From Desulfosalsimonas propionicica (lineage in GTDB: Bacteria; Desulfobacterota; Desulfobacteria; Desulfobacterales; Desulfosalsimonadaceae), in assembly GCF_013761005.1 (NCBI RefSeq), contig NZ_JACDUS010000004.1, forward strand, positions 248,001 through 312,000: a stretch of 64,000 bases of DNA. The letters run 5' to 3'. The translations under genes were made by a program, and so were the position numbers. Every line of letters starts with the position of its first letter. Position 1 is the first letter of the stretch. Below are positions 44,048 through 52,420 of the stretch, in pieces. The notes beneath the pieces are model-generated. The model saw only the letters and a list, made by a program, of their open reading frames with translations, was not told the origin of the DNA and made no database searches.

Positions 44048-44302
44048 TTACCGGCCTCCCGGACCCAGGATCCATTTCTTCAGCCCTGTGGTAATCCATT
44101 TTGCCGGTGCCCCGGATACGGCGTAGCCGATGACCGCAAGCATCACAAACATAATGGCCCGGCCGGCGGTATCCATATCCGGTTCTATCAGATGCGGGCC
44201 CAGCAAAGCGCCCAGGCCGATGCCCATGAGAATGCGCCATGAATCGGGCAGAAACAGAATATAAAAAATCACATATGCGGGGGTAACCGGGTGTTTGGGC
44301 AA
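44048..44302 (-). CDS. Small membrane protein, unknown function
   Basis: 84 residues from TTG 44302 (AAAGGAAAACAGG upstream). Two to three hydrophobic segments: YVIFYILFLPDSWRILMGIG, then AIMFVMLAVIGYAVSGAPA, and a basic end (GLKKWILGPGGR). The frame is open further upstream, but that part overlaps the divergent yhbY leader. No family recognised. Start uncertain. Confidence 0.5.
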   Translation of the reverse strand: MPKHPVTPAYVIFYILFLPDSWRILMGIGLGALLGPHLIEPDMDTAGRAIMFVMLAVIGYAVSGAPAKWITTGLKKWILGPGGR

Positions 44303-44432
44303 AACCTGTTTTCCTTTGCAGTTTGTACATTGCGGTTGATCCGAAACACAAAATTCGGCTATAGATATGCCGAAACCGATATCATTAAATATTGCAAACC
44401 GCAAGTTTGCGATGCGGCCAAAAGGAGGCAAA

Positions 44433-44750
44433 TTGCAGGCACTCAAGGGATTTCAGAAAACCTGGCTCAGGGGGCGGGCCCATGACATCAAGCCGGTAGT
44501 GTTCATCGGGCAGAAAGGTCTGTCTCCGTCGGTAATCGAGGCGGTTGCCGATGCCATCGAGACCCATGAGCTCATTAAGGTCAAATTTCTGGATTTCAAG
44601 GATAAACAACAAAAGCAGACCATTGCCCAAACCATCAGCGAACAGACCGGATCGGAACTGGTGGGGATGATCGGGCACATGGCCATCTTTTTCCGTCAGC
44701 ACCCGGAGCCGGAGAAGCAAAAGGTCCGGCTGCCGGATCGCGCCAAATAA
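44433..44750 (+). CDS. yhbY: YhbY family RNA-binding protein (CRM domain)
   Basis: 105 residues from TTG 44433, which follows a perfect AAAAGGAGG at 6 bp; longer in-frame starts at 44367 lack such a site. CRM-domain pattern: LKGFQKTWLRGRAHDIKPVV, FIGQKGLSPSVIEAVADAI, HELIKVKFLDF, SELVGMIGHMAIFFRQ. YhbY-like proteins bind pre-50S ribosomal particles. Confidence 0.9.
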   Translation: MQALKGFQKTWLRGRAHDIKPVVFIGQKGLSPSVIEAVADAIETHELIKVKFLDFKDKQQKQTIAQTISEQTGSELVGMIGHMAIFFRQHPEPEKQKVRLPDRAK

Positions 44751-44858
44751 TGGAAAACAAAACCCCCGGCGGTTTCCTGCACCGGGCCTGCCAAACGTCA
44801 TTTTACGGGCAACAAACCCATCATCATTTATATTCCGGGCAACAGAAAGGATTTTTTC

Positions 44859-46547
44859 ATGAGCCGGCAGCAGCCAGACAAAATTATCTGCTCAATGAAC
44901 CGCGTGAGCAAGTATCACCATAAAAAACCCATTATCGAAGACATTTCCCTGTCGTATTTCTACGGAGCCAAAATCGGGGTGCTTGGATTAAACGGAGCGG
45001 GCAAAAGCACCCTGCTTCGCATCATGGCCGGAGCAGACACCCAGTACAACGGCGAAATGGCCATGAGCCCGGGATACACCGTGGGCTTTCTGGAACAGGA
45101 ACCCGTTCTGGATGACGAAAAAACCGTGCGCCAGGTTGTGGAGGAAGCGGTTGCCGCCACCATGGAACTGATGGCCGAATACAACCGAATCAATGAACAA
45201 TTTGCCGAGCCCATGAGCGATGAAGCAATGGACAAGCTGATCGGCCGCCAGGCAGATGTTCAGGAGAAACTCGATGCCGCCGATGCCTGGGACATTGACG
45301 CGCGTCTGGAGATGGCCATGGACGCCCTGCGCTGCCCTGAAGGCGACACACCGGTAAAAGTCCTTTCCGGAGGAGAACGCCGCAGGGTGGCCCTGTGCCG
45401 GATTCTGCTGGAAAAACCCGATATCCTGCTGCTCGACGAACCCACCAACCATCTGGATGCCGAAACCGTGGCCTGGCTGGAACGGCATCTGCAGCAATAC
45501 GAAGGCACCATTATCGCAGTCACCCATGACCGGTATTTTCTCGACAACGTGGCCGGCTGGATCCTGGAGCTGGACCGGGGCCGGGGCATTCCCTGGAAGG
45601 GCAACTACACCTCATGGCTGGAGCAGAAGCAGGAACGGCTCCGCCAGGAGGAAAAGGCCGAATCCCAGCGTCAGAAAACGCTGGAGCGGGAACTGGATTG
45701 GATCCGCATGTCTCCAAAGGCCCGGCAGAGCAAGTCCAAGGCACGTATCAACGCCTACGAACAGCTGTTAAACGAGCAGTCTGCAGACCGGGCAAAAGAA
45801 ATGCAGATCTACATCCCGCCGGGTCCGCGCCTGGGAAAGGTGGTGGTGGCGGCAGACAGCGTGTCCAAGGGCTACGGCGACCGGATTTTGTTTGAAAACA
45901 TGTGCTTCCACCTGCCGCCAGGCGGCATTGTTGGCGTTGTGGGCCCAAACGGGGCGGGCAAGACCACCCTGTTTCAAATGATCACCGGCAAAGAGCAGCC
46001 GGATACCGGCTCCCTGCGCATCGGTGATACCGTGCGCCTGGCCTATGTGGAGCAAAGCCGCGCCAGCCTGGATTCGGAAAAAACCGTATGGGAGGCCGTA
46101 TCCGACGGCGAGGACATCATCCGGCTCGGCAGCGTGGAGGTCAAGTCCAGGGCCTATGTATCCAAATTCAATTTTTCCGGCGCTGACCAGCAGAAAAAAG
46201 TCGGGATGCTTTCCGGCGGTGAGCGCAACCGGGTGCACATGGCCCGTATGCTCAAGCAGGGAGCAAACGTCATTTTGCTTGACGAGCCCACCAACGACCT
46301 TGATGTCAACACCATGCGCGCCCTGGAAACAGCACTGGAAAACTTTGCCGGATGCGCGGTGGTCATCAGTCATGACCGGTGGTTTCTCGACCGGATCGCC
46401 ACCCATATTCTTGCCTTTGAGGGCGACAGTCAGGTGATCTGGGTGGAGGGCAATTACGCCGACTACGAACAGGACCGCAAAAAGCGTCTGGGCGAGGAGG
46501 CAGAAAGGCCCCACCGAATCAAGTACCGGCGCCTGAGCCGGCAGTAG
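44859..46547 (+). CDS. ettA: ABC-F ATPase EttA (energy-dependent translational throttle)
   Basis: 562 residues with two ABC domains: Walker A GLNGAGKSTLLRIMAG and GPNGAGKTTLFQMITG, signatures LSGGERRRVALCR and LSGGERNRVHMAR, Walker B LLLDEPTNHLD and ILLDEPTNDLD. The short linker (about 250-320) and length match EttA, which gates translation elongation in response to the ATP/ADP ratio. No membrane segments. Confidence 0.95.
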   Translation: MSRQQPDKIICSMNRVSKYHHKKPIIEDISLSYFYGAKIGVLGLNGAGKSTLLRIMAGADTQYNGEMAMSPGYTVGFLEQEPVLDDEKTVRQVVEEAVAATMELMAEYNRINEQFAEPMSDEAMDKLIGRQADVQEKLDAADAWDIDARLEMAMDALRCPEGDTPVKVLSGGERRRVALCRILLEKPDILLLDEPTNHLDAETVAWLERHLQQYEGTIIAVTHDRYFLDNVAGWILELDRGRGIPWKGNYTSWLEQKQERLRQEEKAESQRQKTLERELDWIRMSPKARQSKSKARINAYEQLLNEQSADRAKEMQIYIPPGPRLGKVVVAADSVSKGYGDRILFENMCFHLPPGGIVGVVGPNGAGKTTLFQMITGKEQPDTGSLRIGDTVRLAYVEQSRASLDSEKTVWEAVSDGEDIIRLGSVEVKSRAYVSKFNFSGADQQKKVGMLSGGERNRVHMARMLKQGANVILLDEPTNDLDVNTMRALETALENFAGCAVVISHDRWFLDRIATHILAFEGDSQVIWVEGNYADYEQDRKKRLGEEAERPHRIKYRRLSRQ

Positions 46548-46594
46548 AAATGTTTGGACACGGCCTGGCTGCAAAATTGAATTCGTGTTTTTTA

Positions 46595-46623
46595 TTGACT
46601 GGTATTGTCAGCTGTGTTAAAAA
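46595..46623 (+). promoter_or_regulatory. Putative promoter of the F0 ATP synthase genes
   Basis: TTGACT at 46595-46600 and, after 17 bp, TAAAAA (46618-46623). The first base of the next gene is at 46675. The sequence TTGACTGGTATTGTCAG around the -35 box is a partial dyad. Confidence 0.4.
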
Positions 46624-46674
46624 AATTATCTTTATCAGGCTGGTAAGTGGCCGGCCCGTTGATGGCAAAACAAC

Positions 46675-46893
46675 ATGAAGAAACAGAAACAAAGTGCTTT
46701 CAGGGACCTTGCTTACTATAGCGGCCTTGGATTTTCCGTTGCACTTGCAATATTTATCGGCTTATTTATCGGCCTGGGGATAGACAGGTTGTTTGACACC
46801 ACGCCGATATTTATGTTTATTTTCCTTTTTTTCGGCATCATTGCCGGTTTCAACAATATTTACAAGGTGATCAAACGCAGCAGCAAAAACTGA
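46675..46893 (+). CDS. atpZ: AtpZ/AtpI-like ATP synthase accessory protein
   Basis: 72 residues with two hydrophobic helices: YYSGLGFSVALAIFIGLFIG and FMFIFLFFGIIAGFNN, separated by the family turn G-x-D (GLGIDRLFDT). AtpZ/AtpI proteins assist F0 assembly or magnesium/calcium transport. First of the F0 operon. Confidence 0.85.
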   Translation: MKKQKQSAFRDLAYYSGLGFSVALAIFIGLFIGLGIDRLFDTTPIFMFIFLFFGIIAGFNNIYKVIKRSSKN

Positions 46894-46901
46894 GGATTTA
46901 G

Positions 46902-47288
46902 ATGGTTATACAACAGCGTCTGCTCAAATTCATCATGCGGACGAACTGGTGCCTGCTTGCAGCCGCCAGTATAGTCGGATTTGCCGCTACCCAGCTGCAT
47001 TTTGCCATGGGTATCGCTGCCGGCGGCCTGATTGTGACACTCAATTTTCATCTGCTGTACAGAAACCTGAAACGCTCTCTTACCCCGCCGCATATTGCCT
47101 CCCACAATGTGGTTCTTGCCAAGTACTATATCCGGTTTATCATGACCTGCTTTATCATCTTTGTGCTGATTGCGGGCGGATATGTAGAACCATTGGGATT
47201 GCTTATCGGCCTGTCGATTGTCGTGGCGAGCATCATGCTCGGTACCATCCGGGAATTTATCAAACTCATACACAGGGAGGCGGTCTGA
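46902..47288 (+). CDS. atpI: ATP synthase subunit I (AtpI)
   Basis: 128 residues with four predicted membrane helices. Pattern of ATP synthase subunit I: a loop NFHLLYRNLKRSL after helix 2 and an ending IMLGTIREFIKLI. Helps assemble the c-ring. It lies 8 bp after atpZ and 1 bp before the atpB start. Confidence 0.8.
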   Translation: MVIQQRLLKFIMRTNWCLLAAASIVGFAATQLHFAMGIAAGGLIVTLNFHLLYRNLKRSLTPPHIASHNVVLAKYYIRFIMTCFIIFVLIAGGYVEPLGLLIGLSIVVASIMLGTIREFIKLIHREAV

Positions 47289-47289
47289 A

Positions 47290-47979
47290 GTGGAACATCC
47301 GTTTCTTATCTTCGTAAAATTGTTTGAAGTCATCGGCCTGGGTCATTTCGCCCATGAATACCCGCAGGTCATCTACAGCTGGGTCGTCATGGCGGTGCTG
47401 ATCATTTTGGGCGCTTTTGGGGCCAAGCACATCACCCTGATCCCCAACAAGGTCCAGAACGTATTTGAAATGATCATCTCCAGTCTTGAGGAATTTACTG
47501 TGGATACCGCAGGCGAGGAAAGCCGCTGGTTTTTTCCTTTTCTGGCCACCATTTTTCTCTATATCTTCCTTGGGAATCTGGCGGGTCTGGTTCCGGGATT
47601 TTTCTCCCCCACGGCGGATCTCAATACAACCCTGTCGTGTGCGATTCCGGTATTTTTCTTTACCCACTACATCGGGGTCAAGGCGCACGGGTTAAAGTAC
47701 CTGAAACACTTCATGGGTCCCTTCTGGTGGCTGGCACCCATTTTTATCCCCATTGAAATCATCAGCCATCTGTCCAGGGTGCTTTCCCTGTCCTTTCGTC
47801 TTTTCGGCAACATCATGGGCAAGGAACTGGTTCTGGCAATTCTGTTCATGCTGGCTGGCGCGTTTTTCGCACCGCTGCCCATCATGGCCCTGGGCGTGTT
47901 TGTATCCTTTGTTCAGGCCTTTATTTTCTACCTGCTGTCAACCATGTACTTTGCCCTGGCCATGGAGGATGATCACTAA
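47290..47979 (+). CDS. atpB: F0F1 ATP synthase subunit a
   Basis: 229 residues from GTG 47290, with GGGAGG upstream. Helices with SLSFRLFGNIMGKELVLAIL (the invariant Arg of the proton channel is in SFRLFGN) and the C-terminal FVQAFIFYLLSTMYFALA. Forms the ion half-channels with the c-ring. Confidence 0.95.
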   Translation: MEHPFLIFVKLFEVIGLGHFAHEYPQVIYSWVVMAVLIILGAFGAKHITLIPNKVQNVFEMIISSLEEFTVDTAGEESRWFFPFLATIFLYIFLGNLAGLVPGFFSPTADLNTTLSCAIPVFFFTHYIGVKAHGLKYLKHFMGPFWWLAPIFIPIEIISHLSRVLSLSFRLFGNIMGKELVLAILFMLAGAFFAPLPIMALGVFVSFVQAFIFYLLSTMYFALAMEDDH

Positions 47980-48070
47980 ACAGCCATCATGGGAAATACA
48001 ACCAAGGTTTTACCCACGGTTTTTGGAAGAAGCCGTTAAACTTAAACTTTTTGTCAAGGGAGGTTTGTAA

Positions 48071-48352
48071 ATGGAAATTGAAGCACTAAAATTCTTTACC
48101 GCTTGTGTTACCATTGCCGGCATTGCCATTGCCATCGCAGCTGTTGGTTGTGCCTACGGCATGGGTATCAGCCTGAGATCCGCAGTTGAAGGCATTGCCC
48201 GCAACCCGGAATCATCCGGTAAGGTTACGGTCACCATGCTTATCGGTCTGGCGCTGATCGAGTCCCTGTGTATTTACGCCCTGGTTATCTCGCTGATTAT
48301 CATCTATGCGACACCCATGGCAGGTACGGTCACCAAGATGATCGGCATGTAG
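48071..48352 (+). CDS. atpE: F0F1 ATP synthase subunit c
   Basis: 93 residues, a two-helix hairpin with loop R44-N-P-E. The ion-carrying carboxylate is E64 (LIESLCIYAL). Compared with Na+-type c-rings, the first-helix Gln position is M31 and the residue two after E64 is L66, while S65 and Y69 are kept. So proton specificity is likelier, though the ES..Y pair is notable. No atpF or F1 genes follow; a terminator ends the operon. Confidence 0.94.
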   Translation: MEIEALKFFTACVTIAGIAIAIAAVGCAYGMGISLRSAVEGIARNPESSGKVTVTMLIGLALIESLCIYALVISLIIIYATPMAGTVTKMIGM

Positions 48353-48380
48353 CACAAGCGCCAAAGACCCTCAAAAAAAA

Positions 48381-48419
48381 GGCCCATGTCTGCTGCTACG
48401 GCAGATATGGGCCTTTTTT
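48381..48419. terminator. Bidirectional intrinsic terminator between atpE and uvrA
   Basis: GGCCCATGTCTGC pairs with GCAGATATGGGCC (one G-T wobble) around a 7-nt loop, flanked by A8 on the left and T6 on the right. It serves both strands, ending the atp operon and uvrA. The uvrA stop codon lies in the T-tract. Confidence 0.85.
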
Positions 48420-51282
48420 ATTTTTCAGAAAAAAATTTTGCCGGCTGTTTTGCCGCCAGCTGCTGTTGCAGAAACGCACCTGTGGCGGAATTTTCACAGC
48501 CGGCCACATCCTCGGGCGTACCCTCTGCGATCACAAATCCCCCTGCATCTCCGCCCTCGGGCCCCAGGTCAATGATGTGATCGGCATACCGGATCACATC
48601 CAGATTGTGCTCGATGACCACAACCGTGTTGCCCGCCTCCACCAGCTGATTTAACACGCCCAGCAGCTTTTTGATATCCTCCATGTGAAGCCCGGTGGTG
48701 GGCTCGTCGAGAATGTAGAAGGTACGACCGGTATCCCGGCGGGCCAGTTCCCGGGAAAGTTTCACACGCTGGGCCTCCCCGCCGGAAAGAGTTGTGGCCG
48801 GCTGGCCCAGGCGGATATAGCCCAGGCCCACATCCACAAGGGTCTGGAGTCTGGATCGGATATGACCGATACTGGAGAAAAAGGCCATGGCCTGATTGAC
48901 CGTCATGTCCAGCACTTCTGCAATATTGAGTCCCTTGTACTTGACTTCCAGGGTCTCGCGGTTGTAACGCCGGCCATGGCATACATCACAGGGCACAAAA
49001 ATATCGGGCAGAAAATGCATCTCGATCTTTATGATGCCGTCTCCGCTGCAGGCCTCACACCGGCCGCCCTTGATGTTAAAGGAAAACCGTCCGGCCTTAT
49101 AGCCCCGCATCCGGGCTTCGGGGGTCTTGGCAAACAGCTCCCGGATAAAGGTAAACACTCCGGTATACGTCCCCGGGTTGGACCGGGGCGTGCGGCCAAT
49201 GGGCGACTGATTGATGTTGATGACCTTATCAATGTGCTCAAAGCCCTCGGCAGAGGCATGCTTGCCCGGAGGAATGCCCGAGCGGTGGAGGCGCCGGGCC
49301 AGGATCCGGTACAGGGTTTCGAGGACCAGGGTGGATTTGCCGGATCCTGAAACACCGGTCACACACACAAAACAGCCCAGGGGAAATCGCGCATCAATAT
49401 TTTTGAGATTGTTCTGCGCCGCCCCGCGGATCACAAAGCCGGCATCCGTGGCCGGGCGCCTGGATTCGGGGGTTTTAATTTGCCTTTTGCCGGCCAGATA
49501 CTGGCCGGTCAGGGAAGTTTCCGAGGCCTCCAGCTGATCCGGGGGGCCGGCAAACACCAGGTGCCCGCCTTTCACACCGGCCTCCGGACCCATGTCCACC
49601 ACGAAATCCGCTGACCGGATGGTTTCCTCGTCATGCTCCACCACCAGGACGGTATTGCCCAAATCCCGCATCTGCTTCAAGGTGGCCAGCAGCCGGAGAT
49701 TATCGCGCTGGTGTAAACCAATACTGGGCTCATCAAGGACGTAAAGCACGCCGGTGAGCTTGGAGCCGATCTGGGTGGCCAGACGGATACGCTGGGCCTC
49801 CCCACCGGACAGGGTCGCCGCGGCCCGGTCCAGGGTCAGGTAGGACAAGCCGACGTTTTGCAGAAAAGCCAGCCGGTCGGTGATTTCCCGGATAATCCGG
49901 TCTGCGATTTTCGCATTCTTGCCTTCAAGCTTCAGGTCCCGGAAAAATTTGTATGCCTGCTCAACCGAAAAGCCTGAAATTTCAGGAAGGGTCACCTGGG
50001 CCACGCGCACGGACCGGCTCACCGGGTTTAAGCGCGTGCCCCCGCATTCCGGGCACGGCCTAAAATTCATGTACTGCTTGATCTCTTCTCTGGCGGCGCT
50101 GGAATCGGTCTCCACATACCGGCGCTGCAAATTGGGAATCACCCCTTCAAAGGGCCGGGTAAAATCCATCCTGCGATTTCCCCGGCTCATGGAAAAGGGA
50201 ATCTCCTCATCACCTGACCCGTAGAGGAGCACATGCCTGAACAGCTCCGGCAGTTCGCGATAGGGCCGGTAAATGTCTGCACCGTAATGGCGGGTCAGGG
50301 CTTCAATGAATTCGGCAAAATGCACGGAGCTGCGATTGGCCCAGGGCCGGATGGCCCCTTCGCGGATGGACAATTCCGGATCCGCCACAATCAGATCCGG
50401 GTCAAACTCCATGGTGGTACCCAGCCCGTCACATTTGGTACACGCGCCCTGGGGGGAATTAAAAGAAAAGCTCGCCGGGGTCAGCTCGGGATAACTTATG
50501 CCGCATTGCATACAGGCCGCGGTCTCCGAAAACACAATGGGTCCGGCGTCCTTGTCATCCACCGCATCCACCGCAGCGGTGCCCTCGGAGTGGGACAAAG
50601 CCAGCTCCAGGGAATCGGCCAGGCGGTTTTTCATGTTGTCCTTGACCACCAGACGGTCCACCACCACCTCAATGGTATGTTTTCGTTTCTGATCCAGTTT
50701 GGCCAACCCGTCGAGTTCCCGGACCTGCCCGTCAACACGCACCCGGGCAAAGCCTTCCCGCCTGAGCCAGGCCAGCAGTTTTTCATGGGTACCTTTCTGA
50801 CCGGCGACCAGGGGGGCCAAAATCAGAATCCGGGTGCCATTGGCCATAGCCATGACCCGGTCGACCATCTCATCAATGGTTTGAAAGGAAATGGGCCGGC
50901 CGCATTTGTGGCAGTGAGGGGTGCCCGCCCTGGCAAACAGCAGCCTGAGGTAATCATATATCTCAGTAACCGTACCCACAGTGGAGCGGGGGTTATGGCC
51001 GCCGCTTTTCTGCTCGATTGCAATGGCCGGCGAAAGCCCTTCGATATGGTCCACATCCGGCTTTTCCATCCGCTCCAGAAACTGCCTGGCGTAAGTGGAC
51101 AAAGATTCCACGTACCTGCGCTGGCCCTCGGCATACAGGGTGTCAAAAGCCAGGGTGGATTTGCCCGAGCCAGACAGCCCGGTAATCACCACAAGGCGGT
51201 TTCTGGGCAAATCCAGATCAATGTCTTTAAGATTGTGCTGTCGGGCACCCCGAATAATGATGTAATCAGATGAGATAGGCAT
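48418..51282 (-). CDS. uvrA: Excinuclease ABC subunit A
   Basis: 954 residues. First ABC: Walker A GLSGSGKSTLAFD; UvrB-interaction and zinc module CMQCG...CTKCDGLG; signature LSGGEAQRIRLATQ. Second: GVSGSGKSTLVLE, insertion zinc finger CEACSGDG...CDVCHGRRYN, TTLSGGEAQRVKLSRELARR and LDEPTTGLH. Recognises DNA lesions in nucleotide excision repair. The start MPISSDYIIIRGA is chosen by family homology; its RBS is weak. It follows pdxA by 16 bp. Confidence 0.96.
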   Translation of the reverse strand: MPISSDYIIIRGARQHNLKDIDLDLPRNRLVVITGLSGSGKSTLAFDTLYAEGQRRYVESLSTYARQFLERMEKPDVDHIEGLSPAIAIEQKSGGHNPRSTVGTVTEIYDYLRLLFARAGTPHCHKCGRPISFQTIDEMVDRVMAMANGTRILILAPLVAGQKGTHEKLLAWLRREGFARVRVDGQVRELDGLAKLDQKRKHTIEVVVDRLVVKDNMKNRLADSLELALSHSEGTAAVDAVDDKDAGPIVFSETAACMQCGISYPELTPASFSFNSPQGACTKCDGLGTTMEFDPDLIVADPELSIREGAIRPWANRSSVHFAEFIEALTRHYGADIYRPYRELPELFRHVLLYGSGDEEIPFSMSRGNRRMDFTRPFEGVIPNLQRRYVETDSSAAREEIKQYMNFRPCPECGGTRLNPVSRSVRVAQVTLPEISGFSVEQAYKFFRDLKLEGKNAKIADRIIREITDRLAFLQNVGLSYLTLDRAAATLSGGEAQRIRLATQIGSKLTGVLYVLDEPSIGLHQRDNLRLLATLKQMRDLGNTVLVVEHDEETIRSADFVVDMGPEAGVKGGHLVFAGPPDQLEASETSLTGQYLAGKRQIKTPESRRPATDAGFVIRGAAQNNLKNIDARFPLGCFVCVTGVSGSGKSTLVLETLYRILARRLHRSGIPPGKHASAEGFEHIDKVININQSPIGRTPRSNPGTYTGVFTFIRELFAKTPEARMRGYKAGRFSFNIKGGRCEACSGDGIIKIEMHFLPDIFVPCDVCHGRRYNRETLEVKYKGLNIAEVLDMTVNQAMAFFSSIGHIRSRLQTLVDVGLGYIRLGQPATTLSGGEAQRVKLSRELARRDTGRTFYILDEPTTGLHMEDIKKLLGVLNQLVEAGNTVVVIEHNLDVIRYADHIIDLGPEGGDAGGFVIAEGTPEDVAGCENSATGAFLQQQLAAKQPAKFFSEK

Positions 51283-51298
51283 GGCTGGCAAGCTGAGA

Positions 51299-52315
51299 TC
51301 AGACCGGATGCTTGGTTCTGCGGGCATGATCGGCGGCCATTTCAATGGCTGCCATGAGGCTGCCCGGATCGGCAATGCCTTTTCCGGCGATATCATAGGC
51401 AGTGCCGTGATCCACGGAGGTCCGGATAATGGGCAACCCCAGGGTGGTATTGACCCCGTCGTGAAAATGCACCATTTTAAAGGGAATCAGGCCCTGGTCA
51501 TGATACATGCATACAACAGCGTCATATGCGCCGTTTACAGCATAATAAAACACCGTATCCGCCGGATGCGGTCCCGTGGCCAAAATCCCCTGCGAAACAG
51601 CGCCGGCAATGGCCGGCCGGATCAGGCGGGCTTCTTCATGGCCAAACATTTCCTCTTCACCGGCATGGGGATTTAAGCCGCATACGGCAATCCTGGGCCG
51701 GGCAATACCGAACCGGGATTTCAGGGCCTGGTGGGTCAGCCGGATAACGGTTGCAATCCGGTTTTCATCCAGTGCAGCCGACACATCGCGCAGGGCCTTA
51801 TGAATGGTGGCCAGCACCACCCGAAGACGACTGCCGGCCATCATCATAGCATATTCCCGGGTGGTGGTTCGCTGCGCCAACATCTCGGTATGACCGGGAT
51901 ATATCCCTCCGGCCAGCTTCATGGCCGCCTTATTGATGGGACATGTGACCAGCGCATCGATCTGACCGCTTTTGGCCATATCAATGCCGGCTTCAATATA
52001 GCTGATCATGGACCGGCCGGTTTCCGCAGAAGGATGGCCCCATTTGTGCGCATCTCGGCAAAGCCGGGACGCCGAAATCAGATTGACGATTCCGGGCTCG
52101 TAAACAGCGGTTTGCAAATCATTCACAGCCCGGATTTTGGGTCCGGTGCGGGCAATGCCTGCGGCCATGTGCATGATCTCAGGATCGCCGATCACCACCG
52201 GACGCGCAAAATCATATATTTCCGTGTAATCCAGGGCCATGCAAAGAATTTCCGGTCCCACGCCCACTGGATCACCCATGGTGATACCGATCAAGGGTCG
52301 CTGATCGCCTGCCAT
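51299..52315 (-). CDS. pdxA: 4-hydroxythreonine-4-phosphate dehydrogenase
   Basis: 338 residues: IGITMGDPVGVGPEI at the start, DALVTCPINKAAM, YPGHTEMLAQ, AVCGLNPHAGEEEMFG, YHDQGLIPFK and a final IIRTSVDHGTAYDIAG. Metal-binding His residues of the family are in these motifs. Step in pyridoxal phosphate synthesis. RBS GGAGG, 5 bp from the ATG. Probable operon with uvrA. Confidence 0.95.
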   Translation of the reverse strand: MAGDQRPLIGITMGDPVGVGPEILCMALDYTEIYDFARPVVIGDPEIMHMAAGIARTGPKIRAVNDLQTAVYEPGIVNLISASRLCRDAHKWGHPSAETGRSMISYIEAGIDMAKSGQIDALVTCPINKAAMKLAGGIYPGHTEMLAQRTTTREYAMMMAGSRLRVVLATIHKALRDVSAALDENRIATVIRLTHQALKSRFGIARPRIAVCGLNPHAGEEEMFGHEEARLIRPAIAGAVSQGILATGPHPADTVFYYAVNGAYDAVVCMYHDQGLIPFKMVHFHDGVNTTLGLPIIRTSVDHGTAYDIAGKGIADPGSLMAAIEMAADHARRTKHPV

Positions 52316-52420
52316 CCAGACCTCCGGGATTTTTGAATTGTTTCAGAAATCGAACAGAAAAAAGCAATATAACAAAAACCCCGGAGCATCACAACAGGCA
52401 AAGCCATGGAACCGCTGCGG

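Noticed and set aside
44303-44446. N-terminal extension of the small membrane protein up to 44446
   Set aside because: It would overlap the divergent yhbY leader and RBS, and the extra residues have no hydrophobic or conserved pattern.
50233-51273. Long plus-strand open frame of 346 codons opposite uvrA
   Set aside because: Antisense to the conserved UvrA N-terminal half; composition typical of a shadow frame.
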